Shown here: piece after piece, positions 41,952 through 53,500 of the stretch
Position numbering within the stretch: position 1 is the stretch's first letter
How the letters are laid out: each line of letters begins with the position of its first letter
Origin: Prorocentrum cordatum
Taxonomy: Eukaryota > Sar > Dinophyceae > Prorocentrales > Prorocentraceae
DNA length: 64,000 bases
Direction: 5' to 3'
NCBI GenBank assembly: GCA_963575745.1
Contig: CAUYUJ010019949.1
Span: 372,001 to 436,000, forward strand
The notes under the pieces: model-generated
What the model saw: the letters and a program-made list of their open reading frames with translations, nothing else
What the model was told of the DNA's origin: nothing
Databases searched by the model: none
Translations under genes and position numbers: made by a program

Positions 41952-41973
41952 GCATCATCATCATCATCATACC
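41707..41973. repeat. (GAT)n-(GGTGAT)n-(ATC)n inverted microsatellite
   Basis: GAT triplets from 41707, GGTGAT hexamers at about 41799-41840, GAT again, then near 41864 a switch to ATC/CAT triplets continuing to 41973. The two halves are complementary, so the tract can fold into a hairpin of roughly 100 bp per arm. It ends three bases before the first Met of the LINE frame. Confidence 0.95.
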
Positions 41974-41975
41974 AC

Positions 41976-44509
41976 ATGGACGAGGGCTCCTTCGCGCACG
42001 CCAAGGAGGCCAGGAACTTGGGAGTGGACTACGCCATGGGCGCAAGAGCTGGGGAGGTGGCTGCAGGCCGACGCCAAGCCGCCGCGGCCCAGCTCGGCCG
42101 TGTCCACCAGATACGACGAGTAAGGAAGGAAGCGGCAGTCAAGCTCGTCAATGCTGGACTTAAGCCCGCTACATCATACGGTATCTCTTGTATGGCCTGG
42201 TCGTCTTCGGCGCTGGCGAGATGGAGGTCCAAGCTCGCCGCCATCGCCTTCGGCACGGGGCCTGGCAGGAGCATCAGCCTCAGCTACCTGCTGGCCGCGA
42301 AGCCGTGGGACGACCCGCTCTTCGACCACATCGTCAAGCCCATGGAGGCGTGGGCGAGGGCGCTGCAGCAGGTCAAGGAGCAGGACAGGCGCGCCCTCGG
42401 CTCGGCCTTTGCGGCGGCGCGTGAGCGACTCACCGCCATCGGGCCAGAGAGCCTGGCGGGAAGGGGCCCAGCCTCCGCAGCGGCCCTTGCCGCGGTGCGC
42501 CTCGGCTGGAGGGCCGACCACATCAGGCGCTGGACGGACGACCTTGGGAGGATCCTCGACCTGGGCGAGACCGACAGGCACATGGTCTACCGCGAAGTCC
42601 AGGCCGCCTTCATCAGGAAGCTCTGGAGGGACGTGGCGAGCCACGACCCGCTGCTGGGCCACCTGAAGGGCGGCGCGGCCATCAACGGCCTGAGGAAGCG
42701 GCTGGCGAAGCAGTACGCCGACCACGCCCTCGCTTCGCGGTGGTCCTCGGCCAGGAACGCCATCGTGGGCTGCTTCTGGCCCGTCCAGCGCCGAGCCTTG
42801 GCAGACCCCCCGCTCGCGAGCTCGGGGCGCTGCCCAGCTGGATGCGAGGAGAGGGGGACAGTCAGGCACCTGGTCTGGGCCTGTCCCACGCTGGACGGCC
42901 CCCGCAGGCAGTGGAAGTTAGACGACCTCAACATCAGCTACTTCTACGACACGGGCGGCCCGCTGGACTCGGACGCGGAGCACGCCATCTGGTCGCGGTG
43001 CCTGGTCAAGGACCCGCGCAGCGACCTCCCCCTGCCGCTCACGGCGCGCATCGTGCGCACGACGGGGCCGAGGGCAGGCGAGCCACTCCATGGCGAGGTC
43101 TTCCTGGACGGCGCGGCGCCCCACGCCCAGGACCGAGTTCTGGCGCGAGCGGGCTGGGCAGCTTGCTCGACGGACCACACGGGCGCCGAGATCTCGTCGA
43201 TCCTGGGGCCAGTGCCATGGCCGCTAGCCCAGGAGTCGGGCTCGGGGGAGTTGCTGGCAGCAGTGGAGGCCCTGGCCCACTGCCTCCCGCCCGTGCACCT
43301 CTTCAGCGACTCGCAGCTGCTCGTGGACGGCTGGGAGGCAGGCGAGGATTGGTGCCTATGCTGGTCTAGGCCGTACAGGGCCCTGTGGGCCGTCTTCTGG
43401 CAACGGGTCCACGACATAGGCAGGGACGCCATTCAGATCACCAAGGTGAAGGGACACGCCACGATGTACGACGTCCTGGTCGGGTCCTCCACGGAGTGGA
43501 AGCGGCGGGGCAACAAGCTCGCCGACTTGAGGGCCAAGCAGGGCGCCAGCATCCACCCCACGTTCCCCGCGCTGGTCGAGGCTGCGAGCATCGCCGACGA
43601 GTGGGGCGAGAGCCTGGGTAGGATGCTCGGCCTGGCGGTGCAGGAGGGCAGCAGCTGGCTCACGGCGAGTGACGGCTACGCGGCGCCTGGCCTCCAGCTA
43701 ATTAGATGTGCTGCTCCTGGTTGCCGCCTGCGCTCGATCGCACCGTGCGGCCGCTGCTCAGCCCGCGCGTGCGAGAGGCACGGCTCGTCAGCTCTCGTCG
43801 GGTCGAGGCGCATCTGGTGCTGCCTCGGACGCGCGGCGAGCGGCCGTCCTCTCCCCGTTTTTTCCCACCCGCCCCCGCCGCCACCGCCACCGCCCGCCTC
43901 GGGAACAGAGGGCTCAGGCGCAGGCGCGGCCGTGCTCCTCGGCATCGTAGCAGGAGCCGCCGCAGCGAGCGGGGGGGAGGCCAGCGGAGGAGGGGACGAG
44001 GAGCAGCAGCAGCAGCAACAGCAGGAGCAGCAGTCTCCAGCGCAGGGTAGTTCGGTCGAGAACCCTCCCAGCGAGGGGGTTATTCCACCAGGGGGGCCAC
44101 AGGGGGCGAGGTCGGGTGGGTCGCGGGGACCTCCTGGGCCTGGACCTGGTCTCGGGGAAACGTGGCCCCCCTGGTGGAACGCGAGGTTCCACCCGTCGCA
44201 CAGGATGTGGCGGACGGGGGACCTCGCCTTTTGCGTGGTGTGCGGCGGGTTTTGCCGCAGTCGTCGGGTCATGGCACTCGGCGACGAGTGCCCGCTTCGG
44301 CCGCTCTCGAGCAGGCAGGCCGAAGGGCTCCGCAGAATGAAGCGCGGCCTCCACCCCACCAAAGGGGGGTGGAGGCCGACCTCGGCGCCCCGTCCCCCCT
44401 CCCGCCGCGCGAGAGGTCGCGCTCGAGGGAGCGAGCGGGGAGCAGGGGCGAATGTAGCAGCAGCGGGGGGAGTGTGCACGTCGGCAGCGGCCCCCCTTGG
44501 GAGAGCGGG

Positions 44510-44557
<48 letters not shown>

Positions 44558-44759
44558 GTCATCATCATCATCATCCTCATCCTCATCCTCATCGTCATCG
44601 TCATCGTCATCATCATCATCATCATCATCATCAGGTGGGGCCGCAGGGATGGGACGGCCTCGGGCACAGGCGCCGGGCCCCCCGGGCCCTGGCAGGCGGG
44701 CTGCCTGCCAGCAGGGCATCCCTGCCTGGCCTGTGCTGCCCTCGCTCGGGCAGCAGTAG
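41976..44759 (+). CDS. 5'-truncated LINE (non-LTR retrotransposon) polyprotein with RNase H; frame still open
   Basis: An uninterrupted 927-codon frame. Residues about 10-110 (RNLGVDYAMGA, then AGLKPATSYGISCMAWSSS) resemble the segment just after the reverse-transcriptase palm. Residues 286-306 are a zf-RVT-type cluster (RCPAGCEERGTVRHLVWACP). Residues 374-530 are RNase H with all four acidic residues: Asp378 (FLDGA), Glu425 (SGELLA), Asp445 (FSDSQLLV) and Asp517 (GNKLADLRAK), plus KGHAT. A Cys/His cluster at about 578-605 (CAAPGCRLRS... CGRCSARACERH) and a later HPSHRMW...CVVCGGFC cluster match C-terminal zinc motifs of such elements. Endonuclease and palm are missing; the first Met follows the (GAT)n hairpin and is not a native start. 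RNase H would degrade RNA in RNA-DNA hybrids. The tail runs through (CAT)n as poly-Ser. Confidence 0.8.
44510..44633. repeat. (CAT)n tract inside the LINE frame
   Basis: CAT triplets with CCT and CGT variants, read as Ser in the LINE frame, His or Ile otherwise. Confidence 0.95.
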
Positions 44760-44812
44760 GCCGCACACCGTCTCGAGGACAGGGTCCTCGGGTCAGACCG
44801 TGACTCTCGACT

Positions 44813-44890
44813 CCTCCTCTTCCTCCTCCTCCTCCTCCTCCTCCTCCTCCTCCTCCTCCTCCTCCTCCCTCTCCTCCCTCCTCCTCCTAC
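44813..44890. repeat. (TCC)n tract
   Basis: Almost pure TCC triplets about 55 bp after the LINE stop codon. Confidence 0.95.
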
Positions 44891-45469
44891 TCCGGGCGTT
44901 TGGGATTCGATGAGTTTGGGCTTGTTTAGTTTTGCACGCTCGGTCTTGTCAAGTGTTTGTCTGCTCGTCTCGTTGGACTAGCCACATCTTGGTCTGTACG
45001 CTCGTATGGACGGATGTCTACTTCCACTTCCCCCCGTGGAGGGTGGGACGGTCGGGAAAAAAACTACGCTCGTGTCTCCTCTTAAACGACAGTTTCTCGC
45101 TCGTTGGCCTCGCCCTTGTCAAGCGACACGCTCTGACCTGGCCTGCGGCGAGGCTTAGCCGCCGCCAGCCTAGACTTGTGTATCTCTCAGCAGGTTCGAT
45201 CGCTCCCGCATGCTCATCTTCGTCCTTCTAGGAGCTGTGCCCGCAGCCCTAGTACGGCCAACGGGGGTGCGGCTGTGTGAATTCACGACACCAACGGGCA
45301 TTGCTCGTTGTCGGCAACTAGCCCGCTCTAGTCCAGGCCCCCTCCTCCAGTCCCGCGTCGGACTACTCGTCGGACACGCACCTGGTGAGCATCTCGTCGA
45401 GAGCATCAATTGCGAACCGAGCTTGAGAATTGAATTGGCGAATGCGGTCCTTCATCGACGCGACTGCGT
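44891..45469. other. Unassigned sequence downstream of the LINE
   Basis: May be the 3' untranslated part of the retroelement. No poly-A, target duplication or gene recognised. Confidence 0.3.
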
Positions 45470-45664
45470 TCGGCGGCAAGCCATCGGGGACGTCAGAAGG
45501 AGCGGGCCTTCTCAGAAAGTTCGGAAGGCTCTGGGGGAAAGTTTCTAAGCCTTCCCCGAGGACTACAAACTTCTCAGAAGGCCGGAGGGCTTCTGAGAAG
45601 CCCCGCCGCCTTGTGAGAGGAAGGCCTTCTTCTTCTCAGCTTGCCCCCCCTCGCTCGCCGCCCA
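45470..45664. mobile_element. 200-bp foldback MITE, copy D (exact 5-bp duplication)
   Basis: Flanked by TGCGT at 45465-45469 and 45665-45669. Left end TCGGCGGCAAGCCATCGGGG; right end TGGGCGGCGAGCGAGGGG on the complement. 195 bp, with AAGCCTTCCCCGAGGAC in the centre as in copy C. Confidence 0.9.
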
Positions 45665-46195
45665 TGCGTGCAGTCATGATCTCCACCATGCGTTTCTGGA
45701 CTCAGCTAAGCATGCACGTGGTGATCAGTGTGGCATACGCTGCAGAGGAGTCGCTTCGACGCTCAGAACGGCTTACCGCGATCATGCATCGATTTGCCCG
45801 TGCTGGATGTTTCCCTTTTGGGGAGACCGGTGAAGCAGGGGATGCTTTCCAAAGCGGGGGAGGGTGCGAGACACAATTGCTCGGACAGAACTCGAGGGCG
45901 CAAGCCAGGCGTTCGTTCCCAACTTTGCACGTCCTCCACCACCGCACCTCATACTCTCGCCGCTCGAAGCGTACTGAGTTTCAGCATCGGTGCGTTTTTG
46001 TTTGTTGCTGTTGGTCACCCTTGTAAGTACAGGCTGGTTGCCACAGCTTGACCGGCAGGTCCAGGTGCGGTGGGGCGGCTCGCAGTTTGGCACGCGTTCG
46101 ATACACAGGATGCGTGGCCCGGCGCCTCGCGCTAACGCTGAAGCGTGTCTTGTAGCTCGAGGTTGGGCCAAGCCAATCCACCAACACACACACAC
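45665..46195. other. No recognisable gene
   Basis: A ~120-codon plus frame from 45664 (MRAVMISTMRFWTQLS) lacks domain signatures. Confidence 0.3.
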
Positions 46196-46300
46196 ACTGT
46201 CGAGGAGGAGGAGGAGGAGGAGGAGGAGGAGGAGGTGGAAGAGGCGGAGGAGGAAGGAGGAGAACCGGAGGAGGAGGAGGAGGAAGAGGAGAAGGCGGAG
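46196..46300. repeat. (GGA)n tract
   Basis: GAG/GGA triplets following a short (CA)n. Confidence 0.9.
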
Positions 46301-47334
46301 CAGTCGTGTCATCGATGGCTCGCTGGGCCGCTTGCCCTCGTGCGCCTTGTCGGGCTCGCTGCTGCACACCACGGGCCCGCCCGCCCCCCTTCAGCTGGCT
46401 TGCTGCCAGAGCTGGTTCCACCTGTCGCGGAGGCACGGGCCGAGGTGTGAAGCCCTGGCTGCTCGTGCACGCGAGGCGGAAACGATCGAATGCCGTGGCC
46501 ATCGTTCGAGTGACGCGAAGAAGCCAGGACCACGAGCCGGTGGACCCAGACGCGCACACGGCGCGTGCCCTCCGCTGCGGCGGCCCGCTGCTGCGTGCCC
46601 TGCCCGCTGCCGCCGCCGGCAACGCTGGGTGCGCCGCTCCCCTCGCGGTGCCGTCGCGCTGCCGCTGGCAGTGCTGCTGACGAGGCCGGCCGCCACGCCC
46701 AGCGCGCCGAAGCTTCCCCCGGCCCCCGCTGGGATCTGCGAGCGCGGGGCCCGACCCGGAAGCGCGTGCGCTCCACCTCCGACGGCGCGGCGGAGGGGCG
46801 CAGCCGCGCGGCCGCCACCGCCCGGCGCACTCATGGGCGCCGCGCTCTCCGTGGGGGGGCCAGCGCTCCTCCGTGGCTGCGGCCGTGCTCTGCCGGAGCT
46901 GCATCAGGCTCGCGCTTCGCGCGTCGGCCTAGAGTGGTGGGATGGAGGAGCAGGAAGGGAGGCAGCGGAGGAGGAGGAGGAGGAGGAGTAGGAGGAGGAG
47001 GAGGATGGGGAGGACGTTGATGAAGTTTCGTGGGGACGGTGCTTCCGACCACTAATCAGCAGCTCGTAGTCAGAGCGGGTTTTGGATCCCCTTGCCAGGC
47101 GGTTCCTTCTTTTGCATGCTGTGTCCGAATATAAGCATGTTGGTTTTGTGACGGCGATGAGTGGGTCAAGCACCCCATACGCGAGCCAGAGAGCGAGCAA
47201 CGCATTGCCCTTGTACGCACATCTAGCCCGGCAGGTGTGTGGAAGCCCGGTTCTCCGAGTGCCGCCTCGAACGCTGTTCTGTCAAAGCGTGGTCTTGTCG
47301 AAGCTCTTGGACAGTTGCCAGGTGAGAGCTCTTC
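46301..47334. other. GC-rich open region, no recognised product; (GGA)n at 46963-47005
   Basis: Long Arg/Pro/Ala frames on both strands between two GGA tracts. No conserved motif was seen in either orientation. Confidence 0.3.
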
Positions 47335-47505
47335 AGGACGGAAAAAAACTCACAGACACAATTAATCGTCCATTCCCAGGAAAATATAGGAAAATATGGG
47401 AAGTGGGCGGGAAGACAAAAACCCAGAAAATATGAGAAAATATGGGGAATATGTTTATTTGTGTATTTATGTGTGTGTCCTGGGGCCCCTTCAGTTCTGA
47501 TCGTT
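47335..47505. repeat. Dispersed ~165-220-bp repeat, copy 4
   Basis: GACGGAAAAAAACTCACAGA at the left, repeated AGGAAAATATGGGAA words and a GTGTGTGTCCTGGGGCCCCT end. More A-rich than the other copies. Confidence 0.5.
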
Positions 47506-48754
47506 CGTGAGGTGCGCATGCTCAATACTTTGTACATGGGTCCTGTGTGTCGCATCTGTGATCGTGTGAATTTGGATGGCGCGGCTGGCACTGATGTTCA
47601 TGCCCGGGAGCATGCAGGCATAATGCCTTTGGATCGCGTATTGTTTCAGAAGAGGTTTCTGCATGTTGTTCGTCTTGTCCGCTCAAGGGCGGGACAGAGA
47701 GGACGTGACCCGTCAAGTGATGCCGTGGGTCAGACAAGTGATGGCTGAGTAGGCATCTTGCCACAGTGTGCCCACTGCTACTCGAAATTGTTTGCCCGAT
47801 CCTGCTGTGGATTCGAACCGTTGGTGGTGCATCATGGCTGCCACTGAACACCAGTGGGAAAAACATCGTTCACGGCAGTGGCTTCTTTGCATCAGTGTGT
47901 GACGCGTCGCGCGATGCCACTGGCAATGGTGGGATTGCCACCTTCTCTTGCGTGCAGTGCTCACGTTGTTCTGCCACACGCGAAACCATGTTGACGCACG
48001 CTCGGGTCAAGCCTGATGTGCGCACTGACCGGCGGCTGTACGCCGACGAAGGTGGACTCAGCAAGGCGTGCCGTGACCAGTTCTCGACTCCGTCTCACCA
48101 CACGTTGGTCGAGCCGAGCCCCCATTGGGTCGTCGCCAACAACAAAACCAAAGACACCGATAAGGTAACGCAACTAGAATATGCTGACACAGTCGAGTAC
48201 AGAAAAGCGAGGAAGCATGGCCACACGCGACCGCTGACTGCGGGACCTGTCACGCAGGCCTTGGGCGGCGCTTCGCTGTTTCTTCTTCACGTTTCGCCTC
48301 CTCAGTTGATTCCGCGCCGGCGAAAAGACGGGGGAGTTTAGGGGAAGGACGAGGACGTGGGCGAGGGGGGACAAGGGCAAAAGGAGGCAATGGGAGGCAA
48401 CGCGGGCAGCAAAGTAATAACAACAAAAGAATACGAAGGACAAGGAGGAGTAGGAGGAGGAGAAGGGAAGGAGGAGGAGGGCATCGGGGAAAGAGGGGTA
48501 TACGTAGAATGAGGGAAGGGCGAGGGGAATTTCCGGGCCGTTGCAGCCACATGGTGCTGCAGGGGAGGGGTGGGAGGGGTGGGAGGGGACTGGGGGGAGG
48601 AGGAGTGGGGTCGTCCCACGGGTTGGCGGTGGCAGTCCTGGCAGGCTGGCGGCGATGGTGGCCATGGCCTTCGGAGCCACAGGAACCCTCGAGGCCAGGG
48701 ACGCCTGCTCCTCTGGGGGTCGAGAGGGAGCGGGAAAGAGAGATATTGATTGAC
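47506..48754 (+). other. Lower-GC segment with two Cys-rich open frames; rest unassigned
   Basis: Frame 47461-47748 contains CRICDRVNLDG then VHAREH, a C-x2-C...H-x3-H arrangement. Frame 47766-48341 (191 codons) contains FSCVQCSRCSATRETMLTHA. Base composition here is clearly less GC-rich than the surroundings, suggesting a distinct insertion, but no transposase or known family is recognisable. A purine tract fills 48340-48510. Confidence 0.25.
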
Positions 48755-48957
48755 GCGGCGGCGAGCGAGTGGGGGGAAGTGAGAAGGAGAAGGCCTTCTC
48801 AGAAGGCGGCGGGGCTTCTCAGAAACGCTCCTGTCTTCAGAGAAGCTTTGTGTGTGTCTTCGGAGAAGGCTTCGAGCCCTTCTCGGAGGACCGGGACAGT
48901 TTCGAGCCCTTCGGGACACCCCGCCCCTTCTCACTTCCCCCCCGCGCTCGCCGCCGA
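48755..48957. mobile_element. 200-bp foldback MITE, copy E
   Basis: Left end GCGGCGGCGAGCGAGTGGGG, right end TCGGCGGCGAGCGCGGGG on the complement. Inner arms GAAGTGAGAAGGAGAAGGCC and GAAGTGAGAAGGGGCGGGG. Flanks TTGAC/TTCAC (4 of 5). Confidence 0.85.
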
Positions 48958-49227
48958 TTCACATCTATGCATCTAACCAGGGAGCGATTTGGGGTCCAAA
49001 AGCTGCAACCTCGAACCCCAATTTGGGGCTTGGGTTACCTTTCCCTCCCCCCCTTCAGGAAGTCTTCGAGAAGGCCCACTAGCGCTCCCAGACTCCCTAG
49101 AGGGCGTCAGGACGGCCCGGTGGGCCCCCAAGCCACCCCGACGGGGCTCCAAGACCTAGAGTGCCCCGAGAGGCAAGCTTTGGTCTCTGCTTCTCAGCCC
49201 CAGGGTCTGGGGAGGCCCCTCGTGGAA

Positions 49228-49275
49228 GGATGACATCTCTCCTCCTCCTCCTCCTCCTCCTCCTCCTCCTCCTCC
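49228..49275. repeat. (CTC)n tract
   Basis: Pure CTC triplets, about 14 units. Confidence 0.95.
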
Positions 49276-49559
49276 CCGCCCTCCCCTTCCTCTCACGTGC
49301 GCCCGGCTGGGGCGCCCGCGGCGCGCCCGATGCGCACACGTCTTTCGGGGGCCGCTGGCTCTTGGAGCTCCGTCTTGGTCGTGCATGCGTCACCAAGGGC
49401 CGCCGTTTTGCCTGGTTCGGGCCCCTGTTGCCAACCCTTCCGTGGTGTCGGGTCCTCGTTTTGAAGTGACAGCACCCCGCGTACACCCACTCCTCACAAG
49501 CTCCTCCTCTCCCTCTCCTCCCTCCTCTCATATCTGCTTCTGCTCTCCGCATGTCTGCT

Positions 49560-49945
49560 CGGCACATCCCTCACACGCTTCATGGCCCCATGGGGAGCTC
49601 CACCCGAAGGCCCCAGTGGCAGGGTGCGCATGCATCCCCCGCCAATTTCGGCACACCCCTCACGAGGATCGTGGCCCCAGGGGGAGCTCCACCGAAGGCC
49701 CCACTGGCAGGGTGCGCACTCGTCCCCCCGCCCATTCCGGCACACCTCTCACGGAGCTCCACCGAAGGCCCCATTGGCAGGGTCCACATGCGTCCCCCCG
49801 CCTATGTCGGCGCACTCCTCACGAGGACCGTGGCCCCAAAGTGAGGTCCTCCGAATGCCCTTGTGGCATTGTCCGCATGCTCCCCCCCTCATTTCGGCAC
49901 ACCCCTCACGCGGGTCATGGCCTCACAGGGAGCCCCACAGAAAGC
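49560..49945. repeat. 89-bp tandem array open in all three plus frames
   Basis: A unit starting CGGCACACCCCTCACGAGG and containing GGAGCTCCACCGAAGGCCCC starts at 49560, 49649, 49738, 49808 (shortened) and 49894. Because 89 is not a multiple of three, each unit passes to the next frame, and all three plus frames carry the same peptide segments (such as SSTEGPTGRV) in rotation. No known family. Confidence 0.85.
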
Positions 49946-50274
49946 GGTACCCACAACGCGTTATTCATATTTGCATGTGGTGGAGCCGTTTGCCAGGATC
50001 AGGTTTCGTCTCGTGTTTCGTTGTTATTTCTTTTGGTTTACCGCTGTTGGTTTACATGCCCCGTTTCGTCGTTCGTTCCCGTTCGGCGCCAGCTCCGCTG
50101 TTGTGAACGTTGGGTTTCAATTTGTTGATCGTTGTAAGCGCTATTTAGTTTTAAACAGTGTTGGGGCCAGTCCTTGTGCTTCTTTTCTTTTTTTTGTTGT
50201 CGTTCCTATAGTACCAGCGATATGCACACGTGCACACATTTATGTGCATATGTATACTTACAGAGGTATAAAAG

Positions 50275-50344
50275 AGAAAGCGAGAGAGAGAGAGAGGTAG
50301 ACAGACAGATTGGAAACCAGTCACAGACACATACACACATACAC

Positions 50345-50375
<31 letters not shown>

Positions 50376-50392
50376 TAGAGAGACAGACAGAC

Positions 50393-50445
<53 letters not shown>

Positions 50446-50570
50446 GACAGACAGACAGACCGGCACAGAGACAGAGACAGAGACATCTATATATATAGAG
50501 AGAGAGAAAAGAGAGAGAGAGAGAAGCGATAAAGAGAGAGAGAGAGGAAGAAAGAGAAAGAGCAAGAGCA
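50275..50570. repeat. (GA)n, (GACA)n and (TA) microsatellite cluster
   Basis: (GA)n at 50279-50295, GAGA/ACAGAG mix, (CAGA)n at about 50384-50462, (TATA) at 50489-50497 and further (GA)n to 50550. Confidence 0.9.
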
Positions 50571-53500
50571 GGGACGAGGCCGCGGGCCGGCGGGCGGCGG
50601 ATACTCCGCGCTCTCCTCGCGCATGTGCGCGCTGAGTTTCGAGGGACAGGCGATGCAATTCATCGATGGAGAGGGGCAGAGCAACGGATAGAGAGAGAGA
50701 GATGTAATGAAGAGGGAGAGGGCAGAAGGAAAGAGCAGAAGACATGGCAGGATGGCGGGGCATGGGAGGAGGACGGTGGCGAGCGGGGGGGGGAGGGTGG
50801 GCCCTTGAGAGACACTGGTAGATGCCATCCAGCCCGCATGCGGGCGTCCACGAGGTGTGGCGATGCCAGGCCAGTCACTTAGTCTCAAGTTTTCTTGAGC
50901 AGAACTTTTGTCTTAATACGGCTGCCGCATGCGCGCCTCACCGACAGCTCGAGTGAACACTGCGTTGCATTTGGCTGCCAATGGAGGTCTTCTTTCACCG
51001 ACATCTACCTTACCGCAGCTTAGTTGTGTCTGACACGCACCTCGTACTAACGTCGCTCACCTCATCTGACCTGGTGAGGCACTAGCGCGTCATTTATTAT
51101 GTGACGACGTAGTGTACGACCTCACATCAGCATCACAGCATCTCATCAATGGTGCAGCTCTGACGAACAACAATGTCGTTTGACTGATTTGGCTTGGCCA
51201 AACTGAGCATCATCGAATGCAATGTCCCACCCTTAGCCATATCATATGGCGCACCATGGTCCCAGTCCACTGACCGCCGTGCGCTGGATCGCACGTCACT
51301 GCTAAAGCTCCTACCGCTGGGACATATCCATATCACAGCATCTGAACGTTTCCCGGGCTAGATTAGCCCACTTTCCCTTGCAATGCTTACCAGCCTCCAG
51401 AGCCCGTCCCGGACCCACCATCCCCAGATTTGCGAGTTGCTTCCAGCTGTGTCCGCGCCCCATCCCCCATCCCAGGAGGCTTCTTCAGAAACAAACCTCG
51501 CAGCTTCCTCCCTTATCCCCCTCCTCTTCCTTTTTCCCTCCGTCCCTCCTCTCCCTGCTCCGTCCCCAGCCCCTGTGCTCGAGCATTTTGCCAGGATGGG
51601 GGGGGGTTCTCAACACTGTCGCGCCGCACAGCCCGTTGCCTTCGCGACGGCTTCGGCGCCCGCCAGTCGCTGCAGATGGTGCCGACTTTGGGCACTGCAC
51701 TGGGAGCGATTGGATCTAATCCTATGTGGGCGAGTGGGGTGAGAATGCAGGAAATTCCTCACCATACGACGACGTACGACGCGGTGTTTCTATGCTGCAC
51801 ACAAGCTGTGCGCAGCAAGGCTGAGGGCATTCTTCGAAACCGCGTGGTTGGCCGCACGCATCCTGCGGCAGTCCATCAGCCAGGGGTTTTTACGACGACG
51901 GCGACGGGCTGTGCGGTGATTTAACAAGCTACAGAGACCGACGTGTGCGACAGATGTGGTCCCCACTAAAGCAGCTGGTTGGACGTGGCATGGTGGTACG
52001 TGTGCAGAAGGGAACAATCGGCATTATGAATGGGGTGTTCCACGCTCCTCCTCCTCAGCCACGGTCGCACAAACAAAATGGAGTCCACCACGAGACGGTG
52101 AAGGCCCTTACCCGCTGGTGTCGCTCAGCCCAGCAGTTGTTACCATGCCGCACACCCCCGCTGCCCGATGCGGATTTAAACGACGGCATCGGGGCACAGG
52201 TGAAGCTCGAGTTTGGGCTGGGCCGCGCTGCGCGGCACTGGGGCCTACCCGATATCGAGAGCGAAGGCGATACGGTGTTGGCGATGCAGTTCGACATTTG
52301 CTGGTGGGAAAAAGGGTGATTTGGGCGACCTTTTACAGCCCCTTTGCGTATACCTACTGGCCGTCCAACAGACCGTCCACGGGCAGCATGATAGACTAGA
52401 ACGCTTGAGCAGATGTCATATCGTCCGAGACCTTGGCGACACCCTACAGCCGATTCGAGGAATTCCGCCGAAGGGCCACTTCCCCGTTTATTTGAATTTG
52501 ACTACGAGAAGGATGCGGGCGCTCTTCCACCGACCCCGCCTCCGAGGCTCGGCGGCGATGCGACGTTGGCGGTCATTTGAAGGGGGGAGCAAAAGCAGTA
52601 CTTCCTCAGGGCCGTCACCACCGAGTTAGCAGAGAACGAGGAACAGTTACGTGGGCTGGCTAATAAGAGCGCTCCTGGTGACATGTGGGAGGCCGTAGAA
52701 AATTCATGACAGCCTCGGGGGCGAAGTTCTTTTCTCGGGTACCTCACGCACCCAAGCCGGATGATTGTGCTGATCGCCGACGCCTGCTCGAGCGACTCGC
52801 CGAATTCCGACGGGCCCGCGGCTGCGTGACCGACCCCGCCTTCGGACACAGTGAAGGAGCTCTCGCGCGCTTCGGCGGCAACGCAAGAAACCCGCGATGA
52901 TGACAAAGGAGTTGCTCATCGAACAGGCCCGAGGAGCTTGGCGCGGCTTCCGAATGCACGAGGCTGCTCGACTTTCTCAACAGGCTGCTCGCAGCAGGTC
53001 TGGCTCTCGACATCGCGACGGGCGACGACTTGGCATCCTTAAATTGAGCAAGGATGGGCGGCTCGACGTCTGGAAGTTGGGGGGGGGGCCATGGCGGCGC
53101 GAGGGTCGCCGATATCAACTGGGCCGAGCGGCGGAGCGGATGAGAAGGTGCATCGCCCCCAGTTGTGCCGGCTTGGGGGGCCAGCGAGCGCACTTATCGA
53201 GCAGCCGAGGACTGCGCTGACCTCATCCCTGACATCGGACTGATTGCGAAGAGAAGCGCAGTACTTATGGGCACCTCCTGCTGAGTAGCGGGACCTTTGC
53301 ATCTTGTCCGGCAAGGCGACGAAGGCTGAACACTTGGGCTTGGGATGCGATGAAGGTGACGTGCAGCTGTATCTGTTCAAGGGAGTGAGATTGCACGAAT
53401 TGGATACGATTAGACGACTTGATATGGCTCCGCTGTACTGACCACGCAGTTCGGGGCGCGGATTTACGAAAGGCAGTTAAAATATGGGCGCTGTGGGCAA

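Noticed and set aside
43676-44719. 347-codon minus-strand Pro/Asp-rich frame
   Set aside because: Lies opposite the recognisable LINE frame and its (CAT)n tract; shadow.
45990-46991. 333-codon plus frame containing a poly-Arg stretch
   Set aside because: Poly-Arg comes from (GGA)n; the rest has equally open opposite-strand frames and no motifs.
47800-47825. GGATTCGAACC resembling a tRNA T-loop
   Set aside because: No acceptor stem, D-arm or anticodon arm can be built around it.
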